A DNA stretch of 64,000 nt from Bacteroidota bacterium (GCA_016717725.1 JADKFA010000045.1:1-64000); one strand, 5' to 3'; positions 48,438 through 57,871 are shown, counted from the first letter of the stretch. Notes: a model not told the origin generated them from the letters alone. Numbers and translations are program-made.

Positions 48438-51434
48438 GTGAATACAAAAAACCTCATCCCTAAATTCATCTTATTAATTACTACTTTATTTATTACAACA
48501 TTTAGTTCAGCACAAACTCTACTTCAAGCTGGCGATATTTCCTTTTCAGGCTATATTACTTCCGATGATAACAACGTAACACAAGATGATGTTATTTCAT
48601 TTGTGTTGTTAAAAGACATCGATATTAATACCATTATCAATTTTACTGATTTCGGATGGACCGACGCCAATACTTTTCAAACACCGAATGCTTGTGGAGT
48701 AAGCACCGGAGCGCTGTCTGATGGAATTATTCAGTGGCAAAGCACTACGGTTTTATATTGCGGAACACAAGTGACCATCAACTGTAGAAAAGCGTTAACT
48801 GCTAATTTGGGAACTGTAACCGCAATTCAAGGTACTTTCAATAATAGCAACGTATACGTAAGTCTAAATGGAAATGGAGATCAAGTTTTTGCTTATCAAG
48901 GAACGGTTAGTGCCCCTGAATTCATTGCTGCCATTAGCATTAATAATGATTGGGATTTAGTGTTAGATAGTTGTGAACTTACTTCTATTAAATCTACCTT
49001 GCCTGCAACGCTATCAACGCTCGGACTTGCTTTTACTACTGGCGCTAATAATGCACAATACAATTGCTCCATCACAACAGGTGATACACTTTCGTTATTA
49101 ACGGCTTTAATCGATGCGTTGAACTGGAATTTAGATACTACTTCCCTTCCTCCTGTACCAAGTAATTTTCAACTTCCTGTACCTTGCATATTTTCTGGAT
49201 GTGCTTTACCGGTTCCACAAATTACACAACAACCCATTTCAGTAAATGTATGTGAGTTAAGTACTATTCAACTTTCGGTGGTAGCAAACAATGCTACTTC
49301 CTATCAATGGCAACGAAATATTAGCGGTACTTGGTATGATGTATTGGATACTGTTCCATTCAGTGGCAGTACTACCGATACACTTCACATCACTGGGGCA
49401 CCCTTTATCTTAAATGCAAGTGTGTATCGTTGCGTTGTTTCCGGACAAGCACCTCCACAAGCCATTAGTAACTCCGCAACTGTTACTTTAATTCGTTTGC
49501 CCGCTATTACGGCGCAAACTCCAGCGCGTGCTATTTGCGAAGGATTGAATGTTTCTTTTAGTGTGAGTACGGTAGGTGCAGGATTAACTTTTCAATGGCA
49601 ATACGATAATGGTTCGGGTTGGTTTAACTTAACCAATACGCCTCCTTATTCGAATACTACTGGTTCTGCCTTGCTTATTACGGCAACTCCGTATTCATTG
49701 CATCTTACCAATTACCGTTGCATTGTGACCGGAACTTGTGCGCCTCCGGATACTTCTACTTCTGTTTATGTTTGGGTAGACCGAGCACCAACGATTACGT
49801 TAGAGCCTGTATCCGATAGTATTTGCGTGGGAAGTTCAACATCTTTTGCCATTAATGCTTACGGTTCTGCAATTAGTTACCGCTGGCAAGTTAATAACGG
49901 TAGTGGATATACGAACGTTCCAAATACACCTCCTTATACTGGATTTAATAACGATACATTAACTATAACAAATCCATCCATTGCATTAACGAATAATTTA
50001 TATCGTTGTATTGTTACTGGAGTTTGTGCTCCTCCTGATACTTCGTTGGAAGCAACACTTCAAATTGGGGATACTCCTTCACTTCCCGTTTTTAATTCCG
50101 GAAACACAACGGTTTGTCAAAATAGCATCGAAGTATTTACAGTGAATCCTGTGGATGGATTGAGTACTTATACATGGAATTTCTCAGGCACAGATGGCCT
50201 CTTAACAAGTTCAGGAGACACTTCTGCTACACTAAATTTAAGCGCTACGGCTACCTCAGGAAATATTACTGTTCAAGCCAGCAATCAATGTGGAACTGGA
50301 CCGCTGGCGACACAATCCATCACTGTTAATCCTTCTTATCAGTTTTTAGATAGCGTAAGTATTTGTCCGGGTGACAGTGTATTAATTGATTCCGTTTGGC
50401 AAACTACTCCGGGTGATTATATTGATGCGTACATATCGGTGGGTGGATGTGATAGTAGCTATACAACCCGTTTACAATTTTATACAGTTTACAACGAACA
50501 GCAAACCGTAACGTTATGTATTGGCGACAGTATATTTTATGGAGGCGCATGGCAAACCTTAGCGGGTGTTTATACGGATACATTAGTCAGTGTGCAAGGT
50601 TGCGATAGTTTGGTAAATACGACATTAGATTTTTATGCAGCAGCTTATGATTCCATTACTACGAACATCTGTACAGGTGATAGTTTATTTGTAGGTGGCG
50701 CTTGGCAATTTGCTGCAGGTACTTACTTAGACTCATTAACAAGCAGCAACGGATGTGATAGTTTATTATACACCACTTTAGACTATTTTGCTGAAGCTTT
50801 TGACTCGGTAGATGTTTCCATTTGCCAAGGCGATAGTTTATTTTTAGCAGGTGCATGGCAGTATACCAATGGTGATTTTATGGATTTAACTACTTCTTCC
50901 AATGGATGTGATAGTACCATCTACACCCATCTTATCGTACATCCATTACCGTTAGTAACGCTAACCTTAGATACAACAGTTTGTATCAACTGGTCATTCA
51001 TTGATTTATTTGGAGAAAATCCGAGTGGCGGATTTTGGTCGGGCTTAGGTGTAAACGGAAGTCAGTTTGAACCGTCCTCCTTGCCACCGGGAATTTATGA
51101 AGTAACTTATATGTATGTTGATTCCAATATGTGTTTAGCGAGCGCATCGGATACGATCACCATTGATCTTTGTACCGGACTTCAAGAAATTGATGGCGTT
51201 GCAATTTCTATTTACCCTAATCCGACAAGTGATTATTTACATGTTCAATTTGCATCGGCGAATGCGTCTACTTCATTTAATATCATCGACACCAAAGGAC
51301 AAAGTTTGAAGAAAGGATTAATGGATCAACAAAATTTAGCGATACCCGTACAACACTTAGCAAATGGAATTTATTTTATACAAATCATCCATCAAGGAAA
51401 AATAAGTACATCAAAATTTACCATTCAACATTAA
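48438..51434 (+). CDS. T9SS type A protein with Ig-like domains and a GDS-Cys repeat block
   Basis: 998 residues from a GTG start. Signal peptide TKNLIPKFILLITTLFITTF ends SSAQ. A ~220-residue N-terminal domain (LLQAGDISFSGYITSDDNN, VSFVLLKDIDINTIINFTDF-like) is followed by three Ig-like domains of ~90 residues (pattern WQRNISGTWYDV, YRCVVSGQAPP; WQYDNGSGWFNL, YRCIVTGTCAPP; WQVNNGSGYTNV, YRCIVTGVCAPP). A PKD-like domain precedes four ~60-residue repeats of the form CxGDSxFxGGAWQxxxGxYxD then GCDS. It ends with a type A sorting domain (VAISIYPNPTSDYLHVQF). Predicted T9SS-secreted surface protein; target unknown. Intact. Confidence 0.86.
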   Translation: MNTKNLIPKFILLITTLFITTFSSAQTLLQAGDISFSGYITSDDNNVTQDDVISFVLLKDIDINTIINFTDFGWTDANTFQTPNACGVSTGALSDGIIQWQSTTVLYCGTQVTINCRKALTANLGTVTAIQGTFNNSNVYVSLNGNGDQVFAYQGTVSAPEFIAAISINNDWDLVLDSCELTSIKSTLPATLSTLGLAFTTGANNAQYNCSITTGDTLSLLTALIDALNWNLDTTSLPPVPSNFQLPVPCIFSGCALPVPQITQQPISVNVCELSTIQLSVVANNATSYQWQRNISGTWYDVLDTVPFSGSTTDTLHITGAPFILNASVYRCVVSGQAPPQAISNSATVTLIRLPAITAQTPARAICEGLNVSFSVSTVGAGLTFQWQYDNGSGWFNLTNTPPYSNTTGSALLITATPYSLHLTNYRCIVTGTCAPPDTSTSVYVWVDRAPTITLEPVSDSICVGSSTSFAINAYGSAISYRWQVNNGSGYTNVPNTPPYTGFNNDTLTITNPSIALTNNLYRCIVTGVCAPPDTSLEATLQIGDTPSLPVFNSGNTTVCQNSIEVFTVNPVDGLSTYTWNFSGTDGLLTSSGDTSATLNLSATATSGNITVQASNQCGTGPLATQSITVNPSYQFLDSVSICPGDSVLIDSVWQTTPGDYIDAYISVGGCDSSYTTRLQFYTVYNEQQTVTLCIGDSIFYGGAWQTLAGVYTDTLVSVQGCDSLVNTTLDFYAAAYDSITTNICTGDSLFVGGAWQFAAGTYLDSLTSSNGCDSLLYTTLDYFAEAFDSVDVSICQGDSLFLAGAWQYTNGDFMDLTTSSNGCDSTIYTHLIVHPLPLVTLTLDTTVCINWSFIDLFGENPSGGFWSGLGVNGSQFEPSSLPPGIYEVTYMYVDSNMCLASASDTITIDLCTGLQEIDGVAISIYPNPTSDYLHVQFASANASTSFNIIDTKGQSLKKGLMDQQNLAIPVQHLANGIYFIQIIHQGKISTSKFTIQH

Positions 51435-51454
51435 AATAAAAAATTAATTATGAG

Positions 51455-51486
51455 AAAGGCTCTTGAATCTTCAAGGGCCTTTTTTT
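51455..51486 (+). terminator. Terminator after the Ig-like T9SS gene
   Basis: Stem AAAGGCTCTTGAA/TTCAAGGGCCTTT with one G-T pair, loop TC, followed by Ts. It starts 21 bp after the stop. Confidence 0.85.
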
Positions 51487-51506
51487 GTTGATAGAACGAA
51501 GCGAAA

Positions 51507-51555
51507 AATAATCCGTGCAAATCATAATAATCCGTGTCATCCGTGTTCCATTTAC
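51507..51555. repeat. ATCCGTG-type interspersed repeat
   Basis: AATAATCCGTGCAAATC then ATAATAATCCGTGTCATCCG and TGTTCCATTT. Related to AAATCCGTGACAATC and TCCGTTTCATCCGCGTT at 31550-31592. The surrounding gap (51435-51868) otherwise holds only the terminator and the hppA promoter. Confidence 0.65.
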
Positions 51556-51823
51556 AAAAGCATCTTTTTACTTTTAGTTTCTTCTATTCCCAACCGAACA
51601 CTAGTTTCAGATTTTTTATCACTCAAACTCCATGATTTCAGTCAAATTCAAAAAAATAGAGTTAATTTAATATGGAGAGGTTCGAAAAGTCAATTTTTAC
51701 ATAAAACATTGCTAATCAGACCGCAAATTGCTTTTGAGGGCCATAAGCCCATCTCCCCGCAACCCCATTACACCACCAACAGCTCCTATAAATCGCTATA
51801 AATTAATAATATACCCATTGATA

Positions 51824-51855
51824 TTTGCCTACTTTCTATTTAAAAACTACCTTCG
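51824..51855 (+). promoter_or_regulatory. Promoter of the membrane pyrophosphatase
   Basis: TTTG (51824-51827), 20-bp spacer, TACCTTCG (51848-51855), then 13 bp to the ATG at 51869. Good fit to the Bacteroidota TTTG-N19-21-TAnnTTTG pattern with one mismatch. Confidence 0.55.
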
Positions 51856-51868
51856 CAGCCCTTAAATA

Positions 51869-54499
51869 ATGACTATGGAAAATTTCGTATATATCGTACC
51901 TGCCCTTGGCGTACTTGGATTAATCTACATGTTTATTAAATCCAGTTGGGTGAATAAACAAGACGCAGGTGATGAAAAAATGCAAACCATTTCAACAGCA
52001 ATTGCAGAAGGTGCAATGGCTTTCTTGAAATCAGAATACAGAATACTCGCCATCTTTATGGTGATAGCAAGTATCGGCTTAGGAATATTGAGTCAGGTTG
52101 TTGCTAGCTCACACATCTTAATCGTTGCGGCATTTATTTGCGGTGGTGTATTTAGTGCCATTGCTGGTTACAGCGGAATGCGTGTTGCGACCAAAGCAAA
52201 TGTTCGCACCACACAAGCTGCACGTACTTCACTTGCGAAAGCATTGAAAGTTTCATTCTCGGGCGGAATGGTCATGGGATTAGGTGTTGCTGGCTTAGCA
52301 GTACTTGGATTAAGTTTACTATTTATTTTCCTCTACAGTTTTTTCATGGGAAGTCAAATGACCAGCACGGAGCAGATGACACAAGTATTAGAAGTACTTG
52401 CAGGATTCTCATTAGGCGCTGAGTCGATTGCACTCTTTGCTCGTGTAGGCGGTGGTATTTATACAAAAGCTGCTGACGTAGGTGCTGACTTGGTTGGAAA
52501 AGTAGAAGCCGGAATTCCTGAAGATGATCCACGTAATCCAGCAACGATTGCAGATAACGTAGGTGATAACGTAGGTGACGTTGCCGGTATGGGTGCCGAT
52601 TTATTTGGTTCTTATGTTGCAACCGTTCTTGCATCGATGGTATTAGGAAATTATATCATTCGTGATATGGGTGGTAGTATTGATGATGCTTTCGGTGGAA
52701 TTGGCCCTATTCTATTACCATTATGTATTGCTGGTTTTGGTATTGTTGCTTCTATCGTTGGATCGTGGTTAGTTACTATCAAAGAAACGGCTGCTGCTAC
52801 TACCGATTCAGTTCAATCAGCATTGAATCGCGGTAACTGGGTTTCTATCATCATTGCTTTGATTGCCTCTTATTTTTTAATTGATATGATGCTTCCTGAC
52901 CAAATGACGATGAGTGCATTTTCAGGTGGTGAATTTACTACGCTTTACACTTCTTCCATGAATGTGTTTTGGTCGGTTGTAATCGGAATGTTTGTAGGAG
53001 CTGCTATTTCATACATCACTGAATTTTATACTGGATTAAATAAAAGACCTGTATTAAACATTGTTGAAAAATCGGCAACGGGTGCTGCAACGAATATCAT
53101 TGCTGGACTTGGAACTGGAATGCTTTCAACTGCATTCCCAGTAATACTATTTGCTGGTGCCATTTGGGGTGCATATGCTTTAGCTGGATTCTACGGAGTA
53201 GGTATTGCAGCATCTGCCATGATGGCAACAACAGCCATGCAATTAGCAATTGATGCGTTTGGACCTATTGCTGATAATGCAGGTGGTATTGCAGAGATGA
53301 GTGAACTTCCTGCTGATGTACGTGAGAAAACAGATATTTTAGATTCAGTAGGAAATACAACAGCGGCTATTGGAAAAGGATTTGCGATTGCCTCTGCAGC
53401 ATTAACAGCATTAGCATTATTTGCTGCTTATGTAACATTAACTGGAATTAACGGAATCAATATTTTCGATGCAAAAGTTTTAGCTGCCTTATTTATTGGC
53501 GGAATGATTCCGGTAGTTTTCTCTGCTCTTGCTATGAACTCTGTTGGTAAAGCGGCCATGGAAATGGTGAATGAAGTACGTCGTCAGTTCCGCGAAATTC
53601 CAGGAATTATGGAAGGAACTGGTAAACCTGATTACAGTCGTTGTGTTGAAATTTCTACAAACGCTGCTTTGCGTGAAATGATGTTACCTGGAGTAATCAC
53701 TATTGTTACTCCAATCATTGTTGGTTTAGTGATGGGCGCTGAAGCATTAGGTGCTTACATGGCGGGTGTAACCGTGAGCGGAGTACTTTGGGCAATTTTC
53801 CAAAACAACGCCGGTGGTGCTTGGGACAATGCAAAGAAAGCATTTGAAAAAGGCGTTAACATTGATGGCGTTATGTATTACAAAAAGTCAGAACCACATA
53901 AAGCAGCTGTTGTAGGTGATACAGTAGGTGATCCGTTTAAAGATACTTCGGGTCCATCGATGAATATCTTAATTAAACTTTCTTCTCTTGTAGGATTAAC
54001 CATTGCTCCGTTAATCGCAGTAAATGGTGGACATGGTGCAGGTGTTGGTGCTGCAGATGATTGTTGTGCTGGAAAAGAAAAGATGGAATGTCACTTTGAA
54101 GCAAAGAGTGCTTGCGATATGGATGCAGAAGGTAATTGTGTGATTGATTCAGCAACTTGTGCAGAATGGATGGCTGCTGGAAAATGCGACAGTAGTGATT
54201 GCATCAAAATGGAAAATGGTAAATGCCATATCAAATCCGATGCTTGTGAGAAAATTACAGGGGCTGATTGTTGCAAAAACAAAAAAGAAAATTGTGAAAG
54301 CGATTGTATGAAGAAATGCAAAGAGCAAGGCATTGAATGCGGAAATGGAAAACCATGTCCGATGCATCATAAGTCAGAAGCGAATCATAATTGTGCAAAC
54401 GGATGCGATGCCGCTTGCATGAAGATGTGTGAAGAAAAAGGCATGGCTTGCAAAGGTCAAAAAAGAAGATTGTTGCAAATAATATTTACCTATTTATAA
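51869..54499 (+). CDS. hppA: Membrane-bound ion-translocating pyrophosphatase with cysteine-rich C-terminal tail
   Basis: Splits pyrophosphate to pump H+ or Na+ across the inner membrane. Core of ~725 residues with the substrate-site motifs DVGADLVGKVEAGIPEDDPR, IADNVGDNVGDVAGMGADLF and DNAGGIAEMSELP. GNTTAAIGKGFAI carries Ala where K+-independent enzymes have Lys, so the K+-dependent type is likely. About 145 extra residues follow from ~730 with 22 cysteines (DDCCAG, CDSSDCIKMENGKC, CESDCMKKCKEQGIEC, CDAACMKMCEEKGMAC); I know of no standard domain like it. One A is probably missing near 54460: restoring it ends the protein KKEDCCK with a stop at 54482. Confidence 0.92.
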   Translation: MTMENFVYIVPALGVLGLIYMFIKSSWVNKQDAGDEKMQTISTAIAEGAMAFLKSEYRILAIFMVIASIGLGILSQVVASSHILIVAAFICGGVFSAIAGYSGMRVATKANVRTTQAARTSLAKALKVSFSGGMVMGLGVAGLAVLGLSLLFIFLYSFFMGSQMTSTEQMTQVLEVLAGFSLGAESIALFARVGGGIYTKAADVGADLVGKVEAGIPEDDPRNPATIADNVGDNVGDVAGMGADLFGSYVATVLASMVLGNYIIRDMGGSIDDAFGGIGPILLPLCIAGFGIVASIVGSWLVTIKETAAATTDSVQSALNRGNWVSIIIALIASYFLIDMMLPDQMTMSAFSGGEFTTLYTSSMNVFWSVVIGMFVGAAISYITEFYTGLNKRPVLNIVEKSATGAATNIIAGLGTGMLSTAFPVILFAGAIWGAYALAGFYGVGIAASAMMATTAMQLAIDAFGPIADNAGGIAEMSELPADVREKTDILDSVGNTTAAIGKGFAIASAALTALALFAAYVTLTGINGINIFDAKVLAALFIGGMIPVVFSALAMNSVGKAAMEMVNEVRRQFREIPGIMEGTGKPDYSRCVEISTNAALREMMLPGVITIVTPIIVGLVMGAEALGAYMAGVTVSGVLWAIFQNNAGGAWDNAKKAFEKGVNIDGVMYYKKSEPHKAAVVGDTVGDPFKDTSGPSMNILIKLSSLVGLTIAPLIAVNGGHGAGVGAADDCCAGKEKMECHFEAKSACDMDAEGNCVIDSATCAEWMAAGKCDSSDCIKMENGKCHIKSDACEKITGADCCKNKKENCESDCMKKCKEQGIECGNGKPCPMHHKSEANHNCANGCDAACMKMCEEKGMACKGQKRRLLQIIFTYL

Positions 54500-54504
54500 T
54501 GAAG

Positions 54505-54531
54505 AGCCTGTGATCCATTCACAGGCTTTTT
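54505..54531 (+). terminator. Terminator after hppA
   Basis: Nine-bp stem AGCCTGTGA/TCACAGGCT around TCCAT, followed by five Ts. It starts 22 bp after the probable true stop at 54482. Confidence 0.88.
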
Positions 54532-54572
54532 AGTTTCTACCCTCACCCTTCCTCGAAAATCCTTAACTTTGT

Positions 54573-55130
54573 ATGGTGTTTAAAATCTACTCTATCTCTC
54601 CTCTGAAAAGGTCAACATTTTTCCTGTTGATGGGAGTATTGTTTTTTTCTACTTCTTCGATGGCCTTTGCAGATGCTTCCTTTTTTTCAGATGGTACAGA
54701 CGATAGTTTATTAATTGTTGTCATACCGAATAACGATCATTCAAAAAAAGATTTTGAATTAATGGCAACCCACGAAAGGAAAAATCCTTATCCCATTAAA
54801 AAGAAACCGAGCTTTTTGTTAGTAGGGAAAAAGAATATTGTAAAATACAATCCCGTGAGTTTACTTTTTGGAGGGATGTTATATACCTATCAAGCTACGA
54901 TCTCATCACAAATTGCTGCCGATTGTCCTTATGAAGTTTCATGTTCAGCATTTAGCAAACAAAGTATTTTAGAGTTTGGTTTAATAAAAGGTCTTGCCTT
55001 AAGTGCCGATCGAGTGACCCGTTGCACAAAGTCAAGTATAAAACAAATTCATTCGCTTCGAATTTCTGAAAATGGAAACATCATCGATTTTCCCTCCTAC
55101 TATCGATTAAAGAAACATACACACGAATGA
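54573..55130 (+). CDS. YidD-family protein with N-terminal extension
   Basis: 185 residues, about twice the usual YidD length. A hydrophobic signal or anchor (~13-34) and a spacer precede the YidD domain (~95-155): YTYQATISSQIAADCPYEVS, then CSAFSKQSILEFGLIKGLAL and RVTRC. Cys118, Cys124 and Cys151 match the conserved cysteines. YidD (membrane insertion efficiency factor) works near YidC at the inner membrane; this exported-looking version may act elsewhere. First gene of a four-gene operon; its stop overlaps the next ATG by 4 bp. Confidence 0.78.
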   Translation: MVFKIYSISPLKRSTFFLLMGVLFFSTSSMAFADASFFSDGTDDSLLIVVIPNNDHSKKDFELMATHERKNPYPIKKKPSFLLVGKKNIVKYNPVSLLFGGMLYTYQATISSQIAADCPYEVSCSAFSKQSILEFGLIKGLALSADRVTRCTKSSIKQIHSLRISENGNIIDFPSYYRLKKHTHE

Positions 55131-56008
55131 AAATAAAATTCATCGTTTTATGGATGTGTTTTTTGTTTCCATTCATCGGTTTCGCACAAGAAGATACCAT
55201 TCAACTCCGCGATGAGTTGAATTTTATTTTTCATTTAGGTGAAAGTAAACAGATCGATGATTTAGAATTTTATAGTAACCAACTACTAAACGATACGCTT
55301 TCTTATTCACAAGATTTTCGCGACTCCGTTGCTTTTGCAAGTGGAACTTTATTCGCTGATTTTAAAAATTCGATCAAGGCTCGTCACTATTTCGATTTGG
55401 TAAGCATCCATTCTGTTTTTAAAATACCCTCTGCTTATACTTCAGGTTTATTGGAGATGGATGAACATAAATACGACTTAGCTTATCAAAAAATTTACGA
55501 TGCGCCCGAAGCCGAATCGGGAATACTTTTTGAGTTACGCATTTTTGAATTAGCGGGATTGTCGTTGCTAAAAAAAGATTATGAGCAATTTGATCTATTG
55601 GCTACCGGATTTTTTCCCGAAGATTCAACCATTAATGCGGAGCTGAAATATTTAAACGATTACAGTTACCTCCTGCAAAACATGAAAAAAAAATCAGGTT
55701 TTGTAGCGGGCGCATTATCGGCCATTATTCCGGGATTAGGAAAGGTGTATACGGGTTTGCCAGGGCAAGCCTTAGCTTCCTTCTTAAAAGTAGTACCCCT
55801 CGGAATAATAACAGCAGAGAACTACCTCCATGGTGGATTCAAAAATGTACAGTTCTATATCTTTGGTTCCTTATTTTCACTCTTCTATATCGGTGGAATA
55901 TGGGGAAGTTCAATCAGTGCACAAATTGTTTATCAAGAAAAAGTAGATGAGATACAGCATAACATCAGGGTGGGCTTGCATGTTCCTGTTGACCGTATTT
56001 TCCACTAA
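55127..56008 (+). CDS. Exported protein with PGLG membrane domain, unknown function
   Basis: 293 residues. Signal peptide MKIKFIVLWMCFLFPFIGFA, a helical TPR-like part (~25-190), then a C-terminal membrane region opening SAIIPGLGKVYTGLPGQALA and continuing FLKVVPLGIITAEN, FYIFGSLFSLFYIGGIWG. The IPGLGxxYxG motif is shared with the next gene and resembles DUF5683/TM2-like domains. It overlaps yidD by 4 bp and the next gene by 29-62 bp, indicating coupled translation. Confidence 0.65.
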   Translation: MKIKFIVLWMCFLFPFIGFAQEDTIQLRDELNFIFHLGESKQIDDLEFYSNQLLNDTLSYSQDFRDSVAFASGTLFADFKNSIKARHYFDLVSIHSVFKIPSAYTSGLLEMDEHKYDLAYQKIYDAPEAESGILFELRIFELAGLSLLKKDYEQFDLLATGFFPEDSTINAELKYLNDYSYLLQNMKKKSGFVAGALSAIIPGLGKVYTGLPGQALASFLKVVPLGIITAENYLHGGFKNVQFYIFGSLFSLFYIGGIWGSSISAQIVYQEKVDEIQHNIRVGLHVPVDRIFH

Positions 56009-56861
56009 AGCGTTTACACAAACGCTGGAATCGGCCGACAGTTTATTTGCAATACAACAATACGATCAAGCATCGTTGATGTATGAGCGTGCTATTTATG
56101 AGCGTCCGGATGATGCATTGTTTTTAGCTACTACATTATTATCCAAAACAAATTGCCTAAAAGCACAGTCTAAATTTGAACAAATAGGAAGTTTACTTTC
56201 CCGTATTGATTTATCCGTTTTAAGTGATAGTTTAAAACAAGAAATATATTTTCAAAAAGCGTTGGGCTATTATCTCTCTGACAATTTTGAACTTGCCGAA
56301 AAAAACATCTTACCTTCATTTAACCTTGAATCTTTCCATACTAAAACGCAGTTAAATTCCGTTTTGCTTTACACTTTTATTTTAGATGAGTTAGGAAAAT
56401 GGAATCAAGCCCATCAAGTGATGAGTGATTACATTCAAAACAATAAGATGTTCACTACAGAAAATAAAATCGTATTAAAGCAAACATTAGATTCTATTTA
56501 CGACCCATCTCTTCAACCCACATTAAGAAGTATCAAAAAAGCGAAGACTTTGTCATTAATCTTTCCGGGCTTAGGCCAAGCTTACAATGGAGATTACAAG
56601 AAAGGCATTTTAAACTTACTTTTAACAGGAGGAAGTGCTACCTTTGGTGTATATAATGTGCTTCAAGCAAATTACATTACCGCTGCTACGGCAGGAGTTT
56701 ATTTATTCTTATACTTCTATTTAGGTGGAGCCAATCAATCGAGCTATAATGTACCCACTAAAAATTATATCAAAAAAAGAAAGTACAACGATCAACTAAA
56801 ATCTGAAATGGTCTATTTCAGTACATTTATTTCCAATGTTCACTTATCCAACCAACCATGA
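55947..56861 (+). CDS. TPR-like exported protein with PGLG membrane domain
   Basis: 304 residues from 55947; the ATG at 55980 (MFLLTVFSTKAFTQ) is an alternative start. TPR-like helices (SADSLFAIQQYDQASLMYER, DDALFLATTLLSKTNCLKAQ) fill ~35-190. A membrane domain then begins LSLIFPGLGQAYNGDYKKGI and continues with FGVYNVLQAN and AGVYLFLYFYLGGAN. Same plan as the gene before it, so the two may be distant paralogs or partners. The stop overlaps the WD40 gene by 4 bp. Confidence 0.65.
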   Translation: MRYSITSGWACMFLLTVFSTKAFTQTLESADSLFAIQQYDQASLMYERAIYERPDDALFLATTLLSKTNCLKAQSKFEQIGSLLSRIDLSVLSDSLKQEIYFQKALGYYLSDNFELAEKNILPSFNLESFHTKTQLNSVLLYTFILDELGKWNQAHQVMSDYIQNNKMFTTENKIVLKQTLDSIYDPSLQPTLRSIKKAKTLSLIFPGLGQAYNGDYKKGILNLLLTGGSATFGVYNVLQANYITAATAGVYLFLYFYLGGANQSSYNVPTKNYIKKRKYNDQLKSEMVYFSTFISNVHLSNQP

Positions 56862-57817
56862 TTCAAAAAATAATAAAAAGAATTCTTTTCATTTTTATGT
56901 TACCAATGTCTTTGATAGCACAGGATTTACAACCGCTCACTTTAGCGGGTCATAAATCGGGTGTTAATGTATGCAGCTTTTCTCCCGATGGAAAAAGATT
57001 GATTAGTGGCAGCAAAGATGGCGCATTAAAAGTTTGGGATGTCGCGCAAAATTATAAGGTGATCAAAGAATTTTCTTTTGGCGATGATGCCATTACTGCA
57101 CTTCACTATAATCACGCTGGCGATAAAATTTCAATTGGAAGTTTAGAATGTTTACAGATTTACAATAGTTCTACATTCAAGAGAATGGCCAGAAAAAAGA
57201 ATGCACATGTAACCTTTGTTAAGTCGGGTAATTTTTCGCCTAACGACCAACTAATTGTTAGCAGTAGTTGGAAGGAAAATGCATTGGTTATATGGGAGAG
57301 CAAAACGCTGAAACAAGTTATTGAGTTGGGCGAAAATAATTGGACCGACGAAGCTAGTTTTACACCGGATGGAAATTACATCATCTCCTGCAATCATGAC
57401 AACAACGCAAAAATTTGGGATGCAAAAACGGGAAACTTAGTAAGGACCTTTGCTGGTCACACCGATTGGATTTATTCTGTAAAAGTTACTTCAGACATGA
57501 AGACGCTTATTACGGGTAGCTTTGATCAAACGATAAAGGGTTGGGATTTTAATACTGGAAAACTGCTTTATACATTAACTGGACATAAAGATGGAATTAC
57601 CTCTATTGCTATTTCTCCCGACAATCAAATAATAGCGAGTGCTTCAGTCGATGGCGCTTTAATTCTTTGGGATCTAAATACTCAAAAAGAGAAATTTAGG
57701 ATTTCAGAGAGTGGTGCATCTATTTTACAGCTAGCATTTTCACCGGATGGCAAGAGTTTAGTTTCTTGCAATTTTGACGGTAACTTATTAGTGTGGACTT
57801 TACCTGAATTAAAATAA
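56858..57817 (+). CDS. Exported WD40-repeat protein
   Basis: 319 residues: hydrophobic leader (IIKRILFIFMLPMSLIAQ), then about seven WD repeats forming one propeller. The clearest are LAGHKSGVNVCSFSPDGKRL with DGALKVWD, FAGHTDWIYSVKVTSDMKTL with DQTIKGWD, and LTGHKDGITSIAISPDNQII with DGALILWD. Likely a periplasmic scaffold. Its place as last gene of the yidD operon suggests it works with the two PGLG proteins; that link is inference. Confidence 0.82.
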   Translation: MIQKIIKRILFIFMLPMSLIAQDLQPLTLAGHKSGVNVCSFSPDGKRLISGSKDGALKVWDVAQNYKVIKEFSFGDDAITALHYNHAGDKISIGSLECLQIYNSSTFKRMARKKNAHVTFVKSGNFSPNDQLIVSSSWKENALVIWESKTLKQVIELGENNWTDEASFTPDGNYIISCNHDNNAKIWDAKTGNLVRTFAGHTDWIYSVKVTSDMKTLITGSFDQTIKGWDFNTGKLLYTLTGHKDGITSIAISPDNQIIASASVDGALILWDLNTQKEKFRISESGASILQLAFSPDGKSLVSCNFDGNLLVWTLPELK

Positions 57818-57871
57818 AACTTGCCTGAACTTGAAATTATTCCTAATTTTATACACTTAAATCAGTAAAAA

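Noticed and set aside
51463..51801. Open frame of 112 codons upstream of hppA
   Set aside because: It runs through a terminator and an interspersed repeat, and has no signal, domain or plausible start context.
54091..54370. Minus-strand frames opposite the pyrophosphatase tail, which could mean the cysteine-rich tail is an artefact of an antisense gene
   Set aside because: The tail reads in frame with the core, has regular cysteine spacing and a GAA/AAA/TGC codon pattern like the sense strand; the antisense frames have no domain.
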